Part shown: positions 16,845 to 26,273 of the stretch, piece after piece
Numbering within the stretch: position 1 is the stretch's first letter
Layout: each line of letters opens with the position of its first letter
Assembly: GCF_000971235.1 (NCBI RefSeq)
Contig: NZ_BBMB01000006.1
Location: forward strand, 162,737 to 226,736
DNA length: 64,000 nt
Source of the DNA: Demequina subtropica
Lineage (GTDB): Bacteria > Actinomycetota > Actinomycetes > Actinomycetales > Demequinaceae
Reading direction: 5' to 3'
Notes under the pieces: model-generated
What the model was told of the DNA's origin: nothing
Databases searched by the model: none
What the model saw: the letters and a program-made list of their open reading frames with translations, nothing else
Program-made: the position numbers and the translations under genes

Positions 16845-17717
16845 GTGACCGCCGCCGCACTGTTCGCCGGGCTCGCGACGCTCGACATCGTCCAGCTGGT
16901 CGAGCGCCTCCCCGCGCCCAACGAGAAGGTCGCGGCGCTCGAGTTCTCGGTCTGCGCCGGCGGCCCGGCGACCAACGCCGCGGTCGCCTTCGCACGATGC
17001 GGCGGCTCCCCCACGCTCGTCACGGCGCTTCCCCGGCACGAGCTCACGGACGTGATGCGCGCCGATCTGGCGCGGAGCGGGGTCTCGATCCTCGAGGCGG
17101 CCGCCTACGACGGCCCGCCCGTGACCGCCTCGATCATGGTCACGCGTTCCACCGGGGACCGCGCCGTGGTGTCGCCCTCGGGCGTGGCCACCCGCGGAGG
17201 CCTCGCGCCGCACGTCGAGGCGTCGCTCGACGGCGTCGGCGCCGTGCTGATCGACGGCTACTTCCCGGAGATCTCCCTGCCGCTCGCCGCACGTGCCCGC
17301 GCGGCCGGCATCCCCGTGATCCTCGATGCCGGGTCCCACAAGCCGCACACCGACGCGATGGTCGCGGCGTGCGACATCGCCGTCGTGTCCGACGACTACG
17401 CCCCGCCGGGGACGTCCGGCCGGCCCGACCGCGTCTTCGCCCACCTGGCCGGGCTCGGTGCGGCCGCGGCGGTGATCACCCGCGGGCCCGAGTCGGTGCT
17501 CTACCGGACCACGGCAGGTGAGGGCGAGGTCCCCGCCGTCGCCGTCTCGCCCGTCGTGGACACCCTCGGCGCCGGCGACTTCTTCCACGGGGCGCTCGCG
17601 TGGCGCATCGCCGCGCACGGCAGGGACGACGCCCGGCTCCCGGAGGACCTCCGCGTCGCCGCGTCGGTGGTCGCGGAGTCGCTCGGGAGCTTCGGCACGC
17701 GCGCCTGGCTCGGCTGA
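16845..17717 (+). CDS. PfkB-family carbohydrate kinase
   Basis: A 290-residue ribokinase-fold sugar or nucleoside kinase. The N-terminal region has the GGPATNAAVAFARCGG substrate-binding signature, and the C-terminal signature DTLGAGDFFHGAL holds the catalytic Asp and the anion hole. The protein is a little shorter than ribokinase, and the substrate cannot be read from the sequence. The GTG at 16845 is supported by TACGCT 6 nt upstream with no ribosome binding site, the leaderless pattern common in this window. It diverges from murA and converges on the uridine-kinase-like gene. Confidence 0.85.
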   Translation: MTAAALFAGLATLDIVQLVERLPAPNEKVAALEFSVCAGGPATNAAVAFARCGGSPTLVTALPRHELTDVMRADLARSGVSILEAAAYDGPPVTASIMVTRSTGDRAVVSPSGVATRGGLAPHVEASLDGVGAVLIDGYFPEISLPLAARARAAGIPVILDAGSHKPHTDAMVAACDIAVVSDDYAPPGTSGRPDRVFAHLAGLGAAAAVITRGPESVLYRTTAGEGEVPAVAVSPVVDTLGAGDFFHGALAWRIAAHGRDDARLPEDLRVAASVVAESLGSFGTRAWLG

Positions 17718-17748
17718 CCCGCCGCCGCCCTCTCACTTCCTCACGGGG

Positions 17749-18357
17749 TCAGGCGATCACCACGTCGGCGCTGCCCCGCGAGCCCTCCACCAGGCGCGCG
17801 TTTGCCGCGTCCACCGTGTCGACCCAGCGTTCGGCGTCCCCCCGCTCGCGCCCGGTCGCGACGCGACGGTCGACGAGCCGCGCGCGGGCGACCTCCCAGG
17901 GCGTGCCCAGGAACCACAGCTCGTCGAGCGCGGGCCCGACGCGCTCCCACCCACCCGTCCGCAGGCCCAGGTAGTTGCCCTCGGTGACGATGAGCCTCGC
18001 GGAGGCATGGATCGGCAGCTCGCCGGCCACCACGTCGTGGAGCGCGCGGTCGTAGTCGGGCGCGAGCACATCCTCGCGCGCCTCGCGCACCCGGGTCAGG
18101 AGCGCGACGTACCCCTCGACGTCGAACGTGTCGGGCGCGCCCTTGCGTGCGGCGAGACCGCGGGAGTCGAGCTCCGATGCCGGCAGGTGGAACCCGTCCA
18201 TCGGCAGGTAGGCCGCGGGCAGCCCACCCGTCTCGAGGGCCGCGACGAGCGCACGCGCGAGCGTGGACTTGCCCGCACCCGGCGGGCCCGCGATCCCCAG
18301 GATCGCCCGCCGCTCCGCGGCGAGGTCCGCCGCGCGCGCGACCAGGTCCGCCCTCAT
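17749..18357 (-). CDS. Nucleoside/nucleotide kinase family protein (uridine kinase/PRK-like P-loop)
   Basis: A 202-residue P-loop kinase. The Walker A loop is GPPGAGKST near residue 23. The MDGFHLP motif near residue 56 is the DGF element of the phosphoribulokinase/uridine kinase/CoaA superfamily, and VTEGNYL follows at about residue 123. Proteins like this act on nucleosides, fructose or pantothenate-like substrates, and the target here is not evident. The ATG overlaps the stop of the upstream membrane protein by 4 bp, so the two are co-expressed. Confidence 0.8.
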   Translation of the reverse strand: MRADLVARAADLAAERRAILGIAGPPGAGKSTLARALVAALETGGLPAAYLPMDGFHLPASELDSRGLAARKGAPDTFDVEGYVALLTRVREAREDVLAPDYDRALHDVVAGELPIHASARLIVTEGNYLGLRTGGWERVGPALDELWFLGTPWEVARARLVDRRVATGRERGDAERWVDTVDAANARLVEGSRGSADVVIA

Positions 18358-19190
18358 GGCGCCGTCACGAACACGTCGAGGAGGTCCGGATGGTGCGCGT
18401 GCACGAGCACCGCGAAGACGATCGCGTCGAACAGGAGGTGCACCGTCACCACATAGGGCAGCGACTTCGTGCGCGCGAAGATCCAGCCCTGCACCAGGGC
18501 GAACGGGACGGTGAGCAGGGGACCCCACTCGCGATAGCCCAGCTCCCACAGGAAGCTCACGAAGACGATCGCCTGCAGCGCGTTGGCGAGGGGCATCGGG
18601 AAGTGGGCGCGCAGCAGCGCGAAGACCACGCAGATGAAGAACAGCTCGTCCCACAGCCCGACCGCGTTCACGCCGACGAAGAGCCTGGCGATCTCTCCCC
18701 CGCCGTCCAGCGCGGGCCAGTTCCGGTAGGCCCCCGACGACAGGAAGTAGTAGGGAAGCACCAGGTATGCGACGGCGATCACGACGGCGAGGTAGATCCA
18801 CATCGTCCGGCTCCACCGCTGCCCCGTCCCGATCGGGAAGCTGATGGTCCGGTCGCGGAAGGCGAGCCGGGAGATCAGCGCGGGCACGAGCACCGCGAGC
18901 GAGAGCGCGACGGTGAACCGCAGCATGCCCGCGTCGGAGAGGTCAGCGCGGAGCGGGATGGTCGAGACGATCGTCTGGCCCAGCGCGATGAGCGCGAGGT
19001 CCCGCCCGAGCCTCCGGTCCGCCGCAAGGCCGAGCGCGACGCCCGCGAGAAGCGGCGCGTACGCGAGCGGGCGCACGTGGACCGCGAACAGCAGCACGGC
19101 CGCGCCGCACACGAGCGCTGCCGCACCCACGCGGGCGGCGCTCCGCGCATCGGCCCGCAGCGCTGGCACCTGAGGCGCGGCCACTGTCAT
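18354..19190 (-). CDS. CPBP-like integral membrane protein with altered protease motif
   Basis: A 278-residue protein with about eight predicted membrane helices. Near residue 185 the segment GLWDELFFICVVFALLR sits where CPBP (Abi) intramembrane proteases carry EExxxR, and a late HLLFDA matches the third CPBP motif. The first glutamate is replaced by aspartate and the middle FxxxH histidine is not apparent, so proteolytic activity is doubtful. The ATG at 19190 is preferred because the upstream ATG at 19256 falls in an Arg-rich stretch. It is translationally coupled to the downstream P-loop kinase. Confidence 0.6.
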   Translation of the reverse strand: MTVAAPQVPALRADARSAARVGAAALVCGAAVLLFAVHVRPLAYAPLLAGVALGLAADRRLGRDLALIALGQTIVSTIPLRADLSDAGMLRFTVALSLAVLVPALISRLAFRDRTISFPIGTGQRWSRTMWIYLAVVIAVAYLVLPYYFLSSGAYRNWPALDGGGEIARLFVGVNAVGLWDELFFICVVFALLRAHFPMPLANALQAIVFVSFLWELGYREWGPLLTVPFALVQGWIFARTKSLPYVVTVHLLFDAIVFAVLVHAHHPDLLDVFVTAP

Positions 19191-19243
19191 GATCCCGACT
19201 CTGCCAGACCGGGGATCACCGAAGGAGCGCACCCGCCGACGCG

Positions 19244-19279
19244 ACGAGGGCCGCACCCCGGGTGGGGTGCGGCCCTCGT
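19244..19279 (-). terminator. Hairpin terminating the leuCD operon
   Basis: A perfect 16-bp stem (19244-19259 with 19264-19279) has a GGGT loop, 20 bp after the leuD stop. No strong T-run follows, so it may act as a stabilising 3' hairpin. Confidence 0.7.
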
Positions 19280-19298
19280 GGACGATGCGGGCGCCGGG

Positions 19299-19940
19299 TC
19301 AGGCGTCGACCGGTCGCGCGGCCTCGATGTGGACGCTCGGGAGGTGCTTGGCCGGCAGGGTCTGCGGGCGCCAGCCGGCACGCGTGCCCTCGAACGCGGT
19401 GATGTCCTCCTCATGCTGGAGCGTGAGGCCGATGTCGTCGAGACCCTCCATGAGGCGCCAGCGGACGTAGTCGTCGATCTCGAACGGCACCGTCAGCTCG
19501 CCGCACGTGACGGTGCGGTCCTCGAGGGACACCGTGATCTGCTTGCCCGGCTCGGCGTCGAGCAGCTTCCACAGCAGCTCGATGTTCTCCTGCGACACCA
19601 CGGCCGCGAGGAGACCCTGCTTGCCGGAGTTGCCGCGGAAGATGTCCGCGAAGCGCGAGGCGATGACCACCTTGAAGCCGTAGTCCTTGAGCGCCCACAC
19701 GGCGTGCTCGCGCGACGAGCCCGTGCCGAAGTCGGGGCCCGCGACCAGGACGCTGCCGTTCTTGTACTCGTCCTTGTTGAGGATGAAGTCGGCGTCGCCG
19801 CGCCAGGCCGCGAACAGCGCGTCCTCGAAGCCCGTGCGGGTGATGCGCTTGAGGTAGACCGCGGGGATGATCTGGTCGGTGTCGACGTTCGAGCGGCGCA
19901 GCGGGACGCCGACGCCGGTGTGGGTGGTGAACTTCTCCAT
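19299..19940 (-). CDS. leuD: 3-isopropylmalate dehydratase small subunit
   Basis: With LeuC it isomerises 2-isopropylmalate to 3-isopropylmalate in leucine synthesis, and the same enzyme converts citramalate in the citramalate isoleucine route. The 213-residue protein contains [10 protein letters not shown] near residue 18, the [17 protein letters not shown] swivel-domain signature near residue 68, and NSGKQGLL. Its ATG follows the leuC stop by 17 bp with a GAGAGGAACCC ribosome binding site. The cimA gene in the same window makes the second likely substrate. Confidence 0.96.
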   Translation of the reverse strand: MEKFTTHTGVGVPLRRSNVDTDQIIPAVYLKRITRTGFEDALFAAWRGDADFILNKDEYKNGSVLVAGPDFGTGSSREHAVWALKDYGFKVVIASRFADIFRGNSGKQGLLAAVVSQENIELLWKLLDAEPGKQITVSLEDRTVTCGELTVPFEIDDYVRWRLMEGLDDIGLTLQHEEDITAFEGTRAGWRPQTLPAKHLPSVHIEAARPVDA

Positions 19941-19957
19941 GTCGGGTTCCTCTCGGG

Positions 19958-21382
19958 TCAGACCAGCGCCGCGGGGGCGTCGACCAGGTCGTCGGGGCTG
20001 GACAGCGTGCCGCGCACCGCGGTCGCCGCGGCGACGAGCGGGGACACGAGGTGGGTGCGACCGCCCTTGCCCTGGCGGCCCTCGAAGTTGCGGTTCGACG
20101 TCGACGCCGAGCGCTCCTGCGGGCGCAGCTGGTCGGGGTTCATGCCGAGGCACATCGAGCAGCCCGCGTTGCGCCACTCGGCTCCGAAGTCCTTGAAGAT
20201 CGTGTCGAGCCCCTCGGCCTCGGCCTGGAGACGCACGCGCGCCGAGCCGGGGACCACGAGCAGGCGGACCCCCTCGGCCTTGGTGCGACCCTTGAGGATC
20301 GCCGCCGCGGCGCGCAGGTCCTCGATGCGACCGTTGGTGCACGAGCCGAGGAAGACCGTGTCGACCGGGATCTCGCGGAACGGGGTGCCCGGCGTGAGGC
20401 CCATGTACTCGAGCGCGTTCGCCGCGGCCTCGCGCTCGGCCTCGTCGGCGAAGTCCTCCGGGTTCGGCACGGACGCGCTCAGCGGCAGGCCCTGGCCCGG
20501 GTTGGTGCCCCACGTGATGAACGGCTCGAGGTCGTTCGCGTCGAGGTCGACCTCGGCGTCGAAGACCGCATCGTCATCGGTGACCAGCGTGCGCCAGAAC
20601 TCGACGGCCTCGTCCCAGTCCGCGCCCTCGGGGGCGTGCGGGCGGCCCTTCACGTAGTCGAACGTCGTCTCGTCGGGCGCGATGATGCCCGCGCGGGCAC
20701 CGGCCTCGATCGACATGTTGCAGATGGTCATGCGCGCCTCCATGGACAGCGCACGGATCGCGTCGCCGCGGTACTCGAGCACGTAGCCCTGGCCGCCGCC
20801 GGTGCCGATCTTCGCGATGATCGCGAGGATGATGTCCTTCGCGGTCGAGCCCTTGGGGAGCGTGCCGTTCACGTTGATCGCCATGGTCTTGAAGGGCTTG
20901 AGCGGCAGCGTCTGGGTCGCGAGCACGTGCTCGACCTCGGACGTGCCGATGCCGAACGCGAGCGAGCCGAACGCGCCGTGCGTGGACGTGTGCGAGTCTC
21001 CGCACACCACGGTCATGCCCGGCATCGTGAGGCCCAGCTGCGGGCCGACCACGTGGACGATGCCCTGGTCCGCGTCGCCGAGCGAGTGGATGCGGATCCC
21101 GAACTCGGCGGCGTTCTCGCGCAGCTTGTTGACCTGCTTGCGGCTCGTCTCGTCCGCGATGGGAAGGTCGATGTCGAGCGTGGGCGTGTTGTGGTCCTCG
21201 GTGGCGATCGTGAGGTCCGGGCGGCGCACCTGGCGGCCCGCGAGCCGCAGGCCCTCGAAGGCCTGAGGCGACGTCACCTCGTGGCACATGTGGAGGTCGA
21301 TGTAGATGAGGTCCGGCGCGCCGTCCTCCCCCTTCCTCACGAGGTGGTTGTCCCACAGCTTCTCGGCAAGGGTGGTTCCCAT
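19958..21382 (-). CDS. leuC: 3-isopropylmalate dehydratase large subunit
   Basis: The 4Fe-4S aconitase-family subunit of isopropylmalate isomerase, 474 residues. [18 protein letters not shown] opens the protein, [14 protein letters not shown] is the substrate signature, and the cluster cysteines lie in [14 protein letters not shown] and in the GCSMCLGMN motif near residue 410. The ATG at 21382 is chosen because AAGGAG lies 7 nt upstream; the ATG at 21409 would place that site inside the gene. It is divergent from an IclR regulator, and a TCTCA-N5-TGAGA operator lies between them. Confidence 0.96.
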   Translation of the reverse strand: MGTTLAEKLWDNHLVRKGEDGAPDLIYIDLHMCHEVTSPQAFEGLRLAGRQVRRPDLTIATEDHNTPTLDIDLPIADETSRKQVNKLRENAAEFGIRIHSLGDADQGIVHVVGPQLGLTMPGMTVVCGDSHTSTHGAFGSLAFGIGTSEVEHVLATQTLPLKPFKTMAINVNGTLPKGSTAKDIILAIIAKIGTGGGQGYVLEYRGDAIRALSMEARMTICNMSIEAGARAGIIAPDETTFDYVKGRPHAPEGADWDEAVEFWRTLVTDDDAVFDAEVDLDANDLEPFITWGTNPGQGLPLSASVPNPEDFADEAEREAAANALEYMGLTPGTPFREIPVDTVFLGSCTNGRIEDLRAAAAILKGRTKAEGVRLLVVPGSARVRLQAEAEGLDTIFKDFGAEWRNAGCSMCLGMNPDQLRPQERSASTSNRNFEGRQGKGGRTHLVSPLVAAATAVRGTLSSPDDLVDAPAALV

Positions 21383-21402
21383 CGCGCTCTCCTTCGCCTG
21401 CG

Positions 21403-21438
21403 TCGACATCTCATGTTTTGAGACGGTAGTATCGATCC
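21403..21438 (+). promoter_or_regulatory. IclR-gene promoter with internal operator
   Basis: TCGACA (21403-21408) and TAGTAT (21427-21432) are 18 nt apart, and TAGTAT ends 6 nt before the GTG at 21439. The inverted repeat TCTCA-TGTTT-TGAGA (21409-21423) fills the spacer. It is also just upstream of leuC, so one protein could control both directions. Confidence 0.65.
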
Positions 21439-22161
21439 GTGGACAATCATAGCGGAGTCGGAGTCATTGACAAGGCGGCGGCGATCCTCGGCGCGCTCGA
21501 GCAGGGACCCGCCACCCTCGCCGAGCTGGTCGCGAGCACGCACCTCGCGCGACCGACCGTGCATCGGCTGGCGCTCGCGCTCGAGCATCATCACCTGGTG
21601 GGCCGCGACGCGACGGGGGCGTTCGTCCTGGGCCGCCGGTTCGCGCAGCTCGCGGCCTCCGTCAACGAGGACCGGCTCGTGTCGGCCGCGCAGCCCGTGC
21701 TCACCGTCCTGCGCGACCGCACCGGGGAGTCCTCGCAGCTGTACCGCCCGCACGGCGACGAGCGCATCTGCATCGCGGCGGCCGACCGTCCCGTGGGGCT
21801 GCGCGACTCGATCCCCGTGGGCACCACCATGACGATGACGGCGGGCTCCGCCGCCAAGGTCCTGCTGGCGTGGGCCGACGCGGAACGCATGCACCGCGGG
21901 CTCGCCGTCGCGCGGTTCACGGCCGCGGAGCTCGACCGCGTGCGGCAGAACGGGTACGCCGAGAGCGCCGGCGAGCGCGAGCCCGGCGTCGCCTCCGTCT
22001 CCGCGCCGGTGTGGGGCGCGGCGGGCACCGTGATCGCCGCGGTCTCCATCTCCGGCCCCGTCGAGCGCCTCACCTCCTCCCCCGGCACGCTCCACGCCGC
22101 CGCGGTAGTCGATGCGGCGCGCCAGCTCACCGAGGTGCTGCAGCGCACGGTCATCGCCTGA
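21439..22161 (+). CDS. ndgR: IclR-family regulator of leuCD (NdgR/LtbR type)
   Basis: A 240-residue IclR regulator: an N-terminal winged helix ([22 protein letters not shown], residues 32-53) and a C-terminal ligand-binding domain. Its size and its position divergent from leuCD match NdgR of Streptomyces and LtbR of Corynebacterium, which control leucine genes. The assignment rests on this synteny. The GTG start appears leaderless. The inverted repeat inside its own promoter suggests autoregulation together with leuCD control. Whether it represses or activates here cannot be read from the sequence. Confidence 0.88.
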   Translation: MDNHSGVGVIDKAAAILGALEQGPATLAELVASTHLARPTVHRLALALEHHHLVGRDATGAFVLGRRFAQLAASVNEDRLVSAAQPVLTVLRDRTGESSQLYRPHGDERICIAAADRPVGLRDSIPVGTTMTMTAGSAAKVLLAWADAERMHRGLAVARFTAAELDRVRQNGYAESAGEREPGVASVSAPVWGAAGTVIAAVSISGPVERLTSSPGTLHAAAVVDAARQLTEVLQRTVIA

Positions 22162-22221
22162 CCGCCTCTGCAGTGACATAGGTCCCTTGCACGCGCGCGC
22201 CCGCGCGCTCACCCTGACGGC

Positions 22222-22749
22222 ATGGACGTCGTCGTCTACGAATCGCTCTACGGCAACACCGCCGCGGTCGCTCGTGCCATCGCCGAGGGCCTCGGCGATG
22301 ACGCGCGCGCCCTGAGCACCCGCGAGGCGACCCCCGAGATCGTCGCCGGGGCCCGCATCGTCGTCGCGGGCGCACCGGTGCACGGGATGAGCCTTCCCTC
22401 CGAGCGGTCCCGCGCGTCCGCGGCCGCCAAGCCCCAGGGCGAGGGCCATCTCGCCGCGGACCTCGACCACCCGTCGATGCGCTCATGGCTCGCCGGGATG
22501 GCGCACGGTCCGCGCCTCGCCGCCGCCTTCGACACCCGGATCCGGGGCCCGCTCGGCCACGGCGGCGCCAAGGCCATCGCGCACGCGCTCGAGGCGGCCG
22601 GCCTGACCCTGCTCGACGAGCCGCGGGGCTTCACGGTCCACCTGCACACCACCTCCTCCACGCCCGCCGCGCTCCTCGCCGAGGGCGAGCTCGACGCGGC
22701 GCGCGCATGGGGCACCCACCTGCGGGAGGTGGCCGCGAGCCGGACCTGA
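22222..22749 (+). CDS. Flavodoxin-like protein
   Basis: A 175-residue protein with the flavodoxin fold signature at the N-terminus: VYESLYGNTAAVARAIAEGL, where the SLYGNT loop would hold the FMN phosphate. A later IVVAGAPVHGM segment corresponds to the flavin-contacting loop. Probably a cytoplasmic electron carrier or flavin-dependent reductase. It is transcribed alone after the IclR gene, with no obvious ribosome binding site. Partner and substrate unknown. Confidence 0.75.
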   Translation: MDVVVYESLYGNTAAVARAIAEGLGDDARALSTREATPEIVAGARIVVAGAPVHGMSLPSERSRASAAAKPQGEGHLAADLDHPSMRSWLAGMAHGPRLAAAFDTRIRGPLGHGGAKAIAHALEAAGLTLLDEPRGFTVHLHTTSSTPAALLAEGELDAARAWGTHLREVAASRT

Positions 22750-22916
22750 GCAGGCGGGGCCACGGGCACTCTCGTGGGCCGCGACCCGCGCGGTAGTCTT
22801 GTGCGACTTGCCAGAAGCCCGACCGGGGCTCGACAGACTTACGAAACATGGATTCCACCACCACCTCAGCACGCACCTCCGCCCCCACTCCCGCACGCGC
22901 GCAAGAAGGCACCGTC

Positions 22917-24986
22917 ATGCGCCCCGAGATCCAGGCGCTGCGTGCCGCGGCGATCCTCGCGGTGGTCGTCTACCACCTGTGGCCCCACCGACTCACCGGC
23001 GGGTACGTCGGCGTCGACGTGTTCTTCGTAGTCTCCGGCTACCTCATCACCGCGCACCTGATCCGAGACCTGGCGCGCGGGACCCGCGCGCCGTTCGCGT
23101 TCTGGGCACGCCGCATCCGGCGCCTCATGCCCGCATCGCTTCTCACGCTCCTGGTCGCGGGGATCCTCACGATCCTGTTCGTCCCGGTGACGGTTCGCGA
23201 CGGCTTCCTCACGGATGTGGTCGCCAGTGCGTTCTACGTGCAGAACTGGCACCTCGCCGCCTCGAGCGTCGACTATCTCTCCGCGACGGCACCGCCGTCG
23301 CTCGTGCAGCACTTCTGGACCCTCTCGGTCGAAGAGCAGTTTTACGTCGTGTGGCCGCTCGTGCTCCTCGCGGCCGGAGCCGTGCTGCGCCGCCGTGCGC
23401 GTTACTCGGTCGCGGGCACCACCCTCGTGCTCGCGAGCATCGCCTTCATCGCATCGTTCGCCTACGGCTGGTACGCCGCTGTCACGGACCCGACGCCCTC
23501 CTTCTTCATCACCACGGGCCGCATCTGGGAGTTCGCGATCGGAGCGATGCTCGCCGCCTACGTCGCGCTGCGCGGCGGTCGCGTGCCGGGCCTGGAGATG
23601 CCCGCGCCTGCGGCGACCGCCACCGCATGGGCCGGGTGGGCGCTCATCGCGCTCTCCTTCGTCGCGTTCACCTCCACGACGCTGCACCCCGGCCCCATGA
23701 CACTGATCCCCGTCGTCGGCACGGCGCTCATCCTCGCGGCGGGAGACCCCGCGGGCCGTATCGCGCCGCGCGCGCTCGTGAGCCTCCGACCGGTCCAGCG
23801 CATCGGCGACTGGTCCTACTCGCTCTACCTCTGGCACTGGCCGCTCATCGCGCTTGCGCCCTTCGTGGTCGACGATGCGACGTCCAAGCCGGTCACGCTG
23901 TCGATCCTGGCCGCATCGTTCGTGCTCGCGTACGCGTCGTACCGATGGGTCGAGCGCCCCGTGCTCGACGGAAAGGTGCCAGGGCTCGAGACCACGGCGC
24001 GTGCGATGATCGCGATGGCGATCGGCATGGCGATCGTCGTGGCTGCCCCGTTCGTGGTCCAGCACCGCGACGCGCAGGCTCGCGAGGCGGGACTCGAGCA
24101 GCTCGAGCAGCTCGAGGACGCGTCCTCAGCAGCGAACGCGTGCCGCGGAGCGGAAGGCGTCACGGACCCCGAGTGCGCGGGCCAGACCCCAGACGACGTC
24201 GTGCCAGCACTCGAGGTCGCGCCCGATGACTGGGGCACGGCATACGCGGATGCGGACTGCGGCTCGCCGAGCCGCAAGGGCACGAGGCTGATCACCTGCG
24301 AGCATGTCGGCGGCGACGGCAGCGGCGCGAAGGTCCTCCTCGTCGGCGACTCCCACGCCCGCCACCTCTTCCCCATGGGCGCGGCTCTCGCCGACGAGCA
24401 CGACTGGACGCTCACGCTCGCCTACAAGACTGGATGCCCGTACTCGGACCACATCCGCACGACCAAGGACGCCGCGGCCGGGCAGGCCTGCGCGACGTGG
24501 AACGACTCGGTCGACGCGATGATCGCCGACGACGGCTTCGACCTCGTCATCACGAGCCAGTGGGCCTCGGCCAAGAACCAGGGCACTCATGCCGAGGCCA
24601 CCGCCGGCTTCGTCGACAAGTGGACGACCGTGGTCGACAGCGGCGCGCGCGTGCTCGCGGTCAAGGATCTCCCGGCGCCGAGCGGCGACACGCTCGCTTG
24701 CCTCGCACAGACAGCCGAGCCCTGGGACGACGCATGCACCAACGCCGAGGCGGAGGCCCTAAGGTTCGACCCGCTGGTCGAGGCCGCGGACGCCTTCGAC
24801 TCTTCGCAGGTGCAGGCGGTCGATCTCGATGACGCGTACTGCTGGGACGGGACCTGCCACGCCGTGGTCGCTGGCGCGATCGTCTACGGCGACCGCGACG
24901 GGCACATGACGGCCACGTGGTCGCGCACCCTCGCCCCGGTGCTCGACGCACGTGTCCCTGCGGAGTTCCTCACGGCCCACTCCTAA
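22917..24986 (+). CDS. Acyltransferase 3 / SGNH fusion (OafA-type O-acetyltransferase)
   Basis: A 689-residue membrane enzyme that probably O-acetylates a cell-surface glycan. MRPEIQALRAAAILAVVVYH opens the ten-helix acyltransferase-3 domain (to about residue 380), with the conserved Arg-Ala, the YHLWP histidine and FFVVSGYLIT. A periplasmic SGNH domain follows, with the catalytic VGDSHARHL block near residue 475 and a late DRDGHMT supplying the Asp/His pair. The ATG at 22917 has AAGAAGG upstream and matches family N-termini; an upstream in-frame ATG at 22848 would add 23 Thr/Pro-rich residues. Confidence 0.88.
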   Translation: MRPEIQALRAAAILAVVVYHLWPHRLTGGYVGVDVFFVVSGYLITAHLIRDLARGTRAPFAFWARRIRRLMPASLLTLLVAGILTILFVPVTVRDGFLTDVVASAFYVQNWHLAASSVDYLSATAPPSLVQHFWTLSVEEQFYVVWPLVLLAAGAVLRRRARYSVAGTTLVLASIAFIASFAYGWYAAVTDPTPSFFITTGRIWEFAIGAMLAAYVALRGGRVPGLEMPAPAATATAWAGWALIALSFVAFTSTTLHPGPMTLIPVVGTALILAAGDPAGRIAPRALVSLRPVQRIGDWSYSLYLWHWPLIALAPFVVDDATSKPVTLSILAASFVLAYASYRWVERPVLDGKVPGLETTARAMIAMAIGMAIVVAAPFVVQHRDAQAREAGLEQLEQLEDASSAANACRGAEGVTDPECAGQTPDDVVPALEVAPDDWGTAYADADCGSPSRKGTRLITCEHVGGDGSGAKVLLVGDSHARHLFPMGAALADEHDWTLTLAYKTGCPYSDHIRTTKDAAAGQACATWNDSVDAMIADDGFDLVITSQWASAKNQGTHAEATAGFVDKWTTVVDSGARVLAVKDLPAPSGDTLACLAQTAEPWDDACTNAEAEALRFDPLVEAADAFDSSQVQAVDLDDAYCWDGTCHAVVAGAIVYGDRDGHMTATWSRTLAPVLDARVPAEFLTAHS

Positions 24987-25121
24987 GCGGCCCTCGAAGG
25001 GCGCGCTGCTGCGTGCCCTCCCCCGACGGCCGCACGGCCTCGAGCAGGCGGGCACGCAGTTGCGCGCGCGACGGTGCGCGCGAGCACACGTGCAGGCGCG
25101 ACGGGCCCACGCCGGGACACA

Positions 25122-25167
25122 ACGACGGCGGGGCCCCGCGCCGCCTCGCGCAGGGCCCCGCCGTCGT
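25122..25167. terminator. Bidirectional hairpin terminator
   Basis: A perfect 15-bp stem (25122-25136 with 25153-25167) has a 16-nt loop. It lies between the converging acyltransferase gene and the first anti-sigma gene and can serve both. Confidence 0.75.
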
Positions 25168-25184
25168 CTCGTGCCAGGTCGGGA

Positions 25185-26243
25185 TCAACGACCGCCGGTG
25201 GCCGCCGTCCGCGTTGTGGTGCCGGAACCGCGGGCCCCGCGCTCACCGTCCGAGCCACGGTCCGCCCCGCGCTCACGGGACGGCGCGTCGAACCCATCGG
25301 TGGTCCGCTCGTCGGACCGGTCGCGGTCGATGCGGCGCTCCGGGTCATCCGCCTCAGTCTTCTCGGCGACCTCGGGGCGCTCGGACTGCTGGGGCTTCGA
25401 CGTACGATCGGGCGCCGGGACAACGGCGTCCTCGTCCACCGTCGCAAGCTCGGGGACCTTCACGTCGGACTCTTCGGTGGGCTCGGCCGCGCTCACCTTG
25501 TCGTGCCGACGCTCGACGTCACGATGCGCGAACCACGAGTGTCGGAGGTCCCGGTAGCGGTCCGCCACGCCCTGGCCGAAGTCGCGACCCTCGGCGTCGG
25601 TCGTCGCCATCCAGTCGATGATGTCGCGAAGGCACTCGTGGACCTCGTCCGAGGCGCCCGGACCCTCCGCGAGGACATCGCCCCCAGAGACCTCGGACGC
25701 CTCGCCACCCTCGGCCTCGTCCTCAGCGTCCAGCTCCTCGTCGGCGGCGGCGATCTCGTCGGCGGAGAGCACGTCGGCGACGATCTCGTCAACGAGCGCG
25801 AGCGCGCCCTCGTCATCGCCCTCGTCGACCACGCGCACAGCCTCGGCGAGGCGCTCGTCCATGCCGCCGTCACCCCAACCGATGCGCTCGAGCGCTCGGT
25901 CGAGGCCGTAGAGCACATCTCCCGGCGCGGACTCATCGGCCGCAGCGGTGCCGCCGACAAGCGCCGCGACCACGAGGGCCGCGCCACCCGCGATCGCGGC
26001 CCGGAGACGCATCGTGCGACGCGGTGCGGGGCGCGCGGCCTGCGCGCCGTCGGTGGCGACATCTGCCGCGGCGCTCGCCAGCACGGCGCCCACGCGGTCG
26101 GCGTCCTCCGCGGCGGGCGCGACGTTGAGCGCGCGCAGCTCGCCGAGCGGAGCGGTGAGGTCGGCCAGGCTCGCGGAGTCCTTGCCGGCGATCAACCGGT
26201 CGAGGTCGCGGGCCGTCTGGTCTGAGTTCTCATCATGCGTCAT
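25185..26243 (-). CDS. Probable anti-sigma factor, DUF5667-like (module 1)
   Basis: A 352-residue membrane protein paired with the ECF sigma gene just upstream. The N-terminal 75 residues (DRLIAGKDSASLADLTAPLG then ELRAL) resemble the sigma-binding part of RsdA-type anti-sigma factors. One membrane helix lies at about 82-102. The extracytoplasmic part starts APGDVLYGLDRALERIG, a DUF5667-like motif, and passes through a long acidic stretch into an Arg/Asp/Glu-rich disordered tail. No zinc-finger HxxxCxxC is present. It starts 30 bp after the sigma stop. It probably holds the sigma factor inactive until an unknown envelope signal. Confidence 0.75.
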   Translation of the reverse strand: MTHDENSDQTARDLDRLIAGKDSASLADLTAPLGELRALNVAPAAEDADRVGAVLASAAADVATDGAQAARPAPRRTMRLRAAIAGGAALVVAALVGGTAAADESAPGDVLYGLDRALERIGWGDGGMDERLAEAVRVVDEGDDEGALALVDEIVADVLSADEIAAADEELDAEDEAEGGEASEVSGGDVLAEGPGASDEVHECLRDIIDWMATTDAEGRDFGQGVADRYRDLRHSWFAHRDVERRHDKVSAAEPTEESDVKVPELATVDEDAVVPAPDRTSKPQQSERPEVAEKTEADDPERRIDRDRSDERTTDGFDAPSRERGADRGSDGERGARGSGTTTRTAATGGR

Positions 26244-26273
26244 GCCCTCATATCGACGGGAGGCGCTTCGCCG

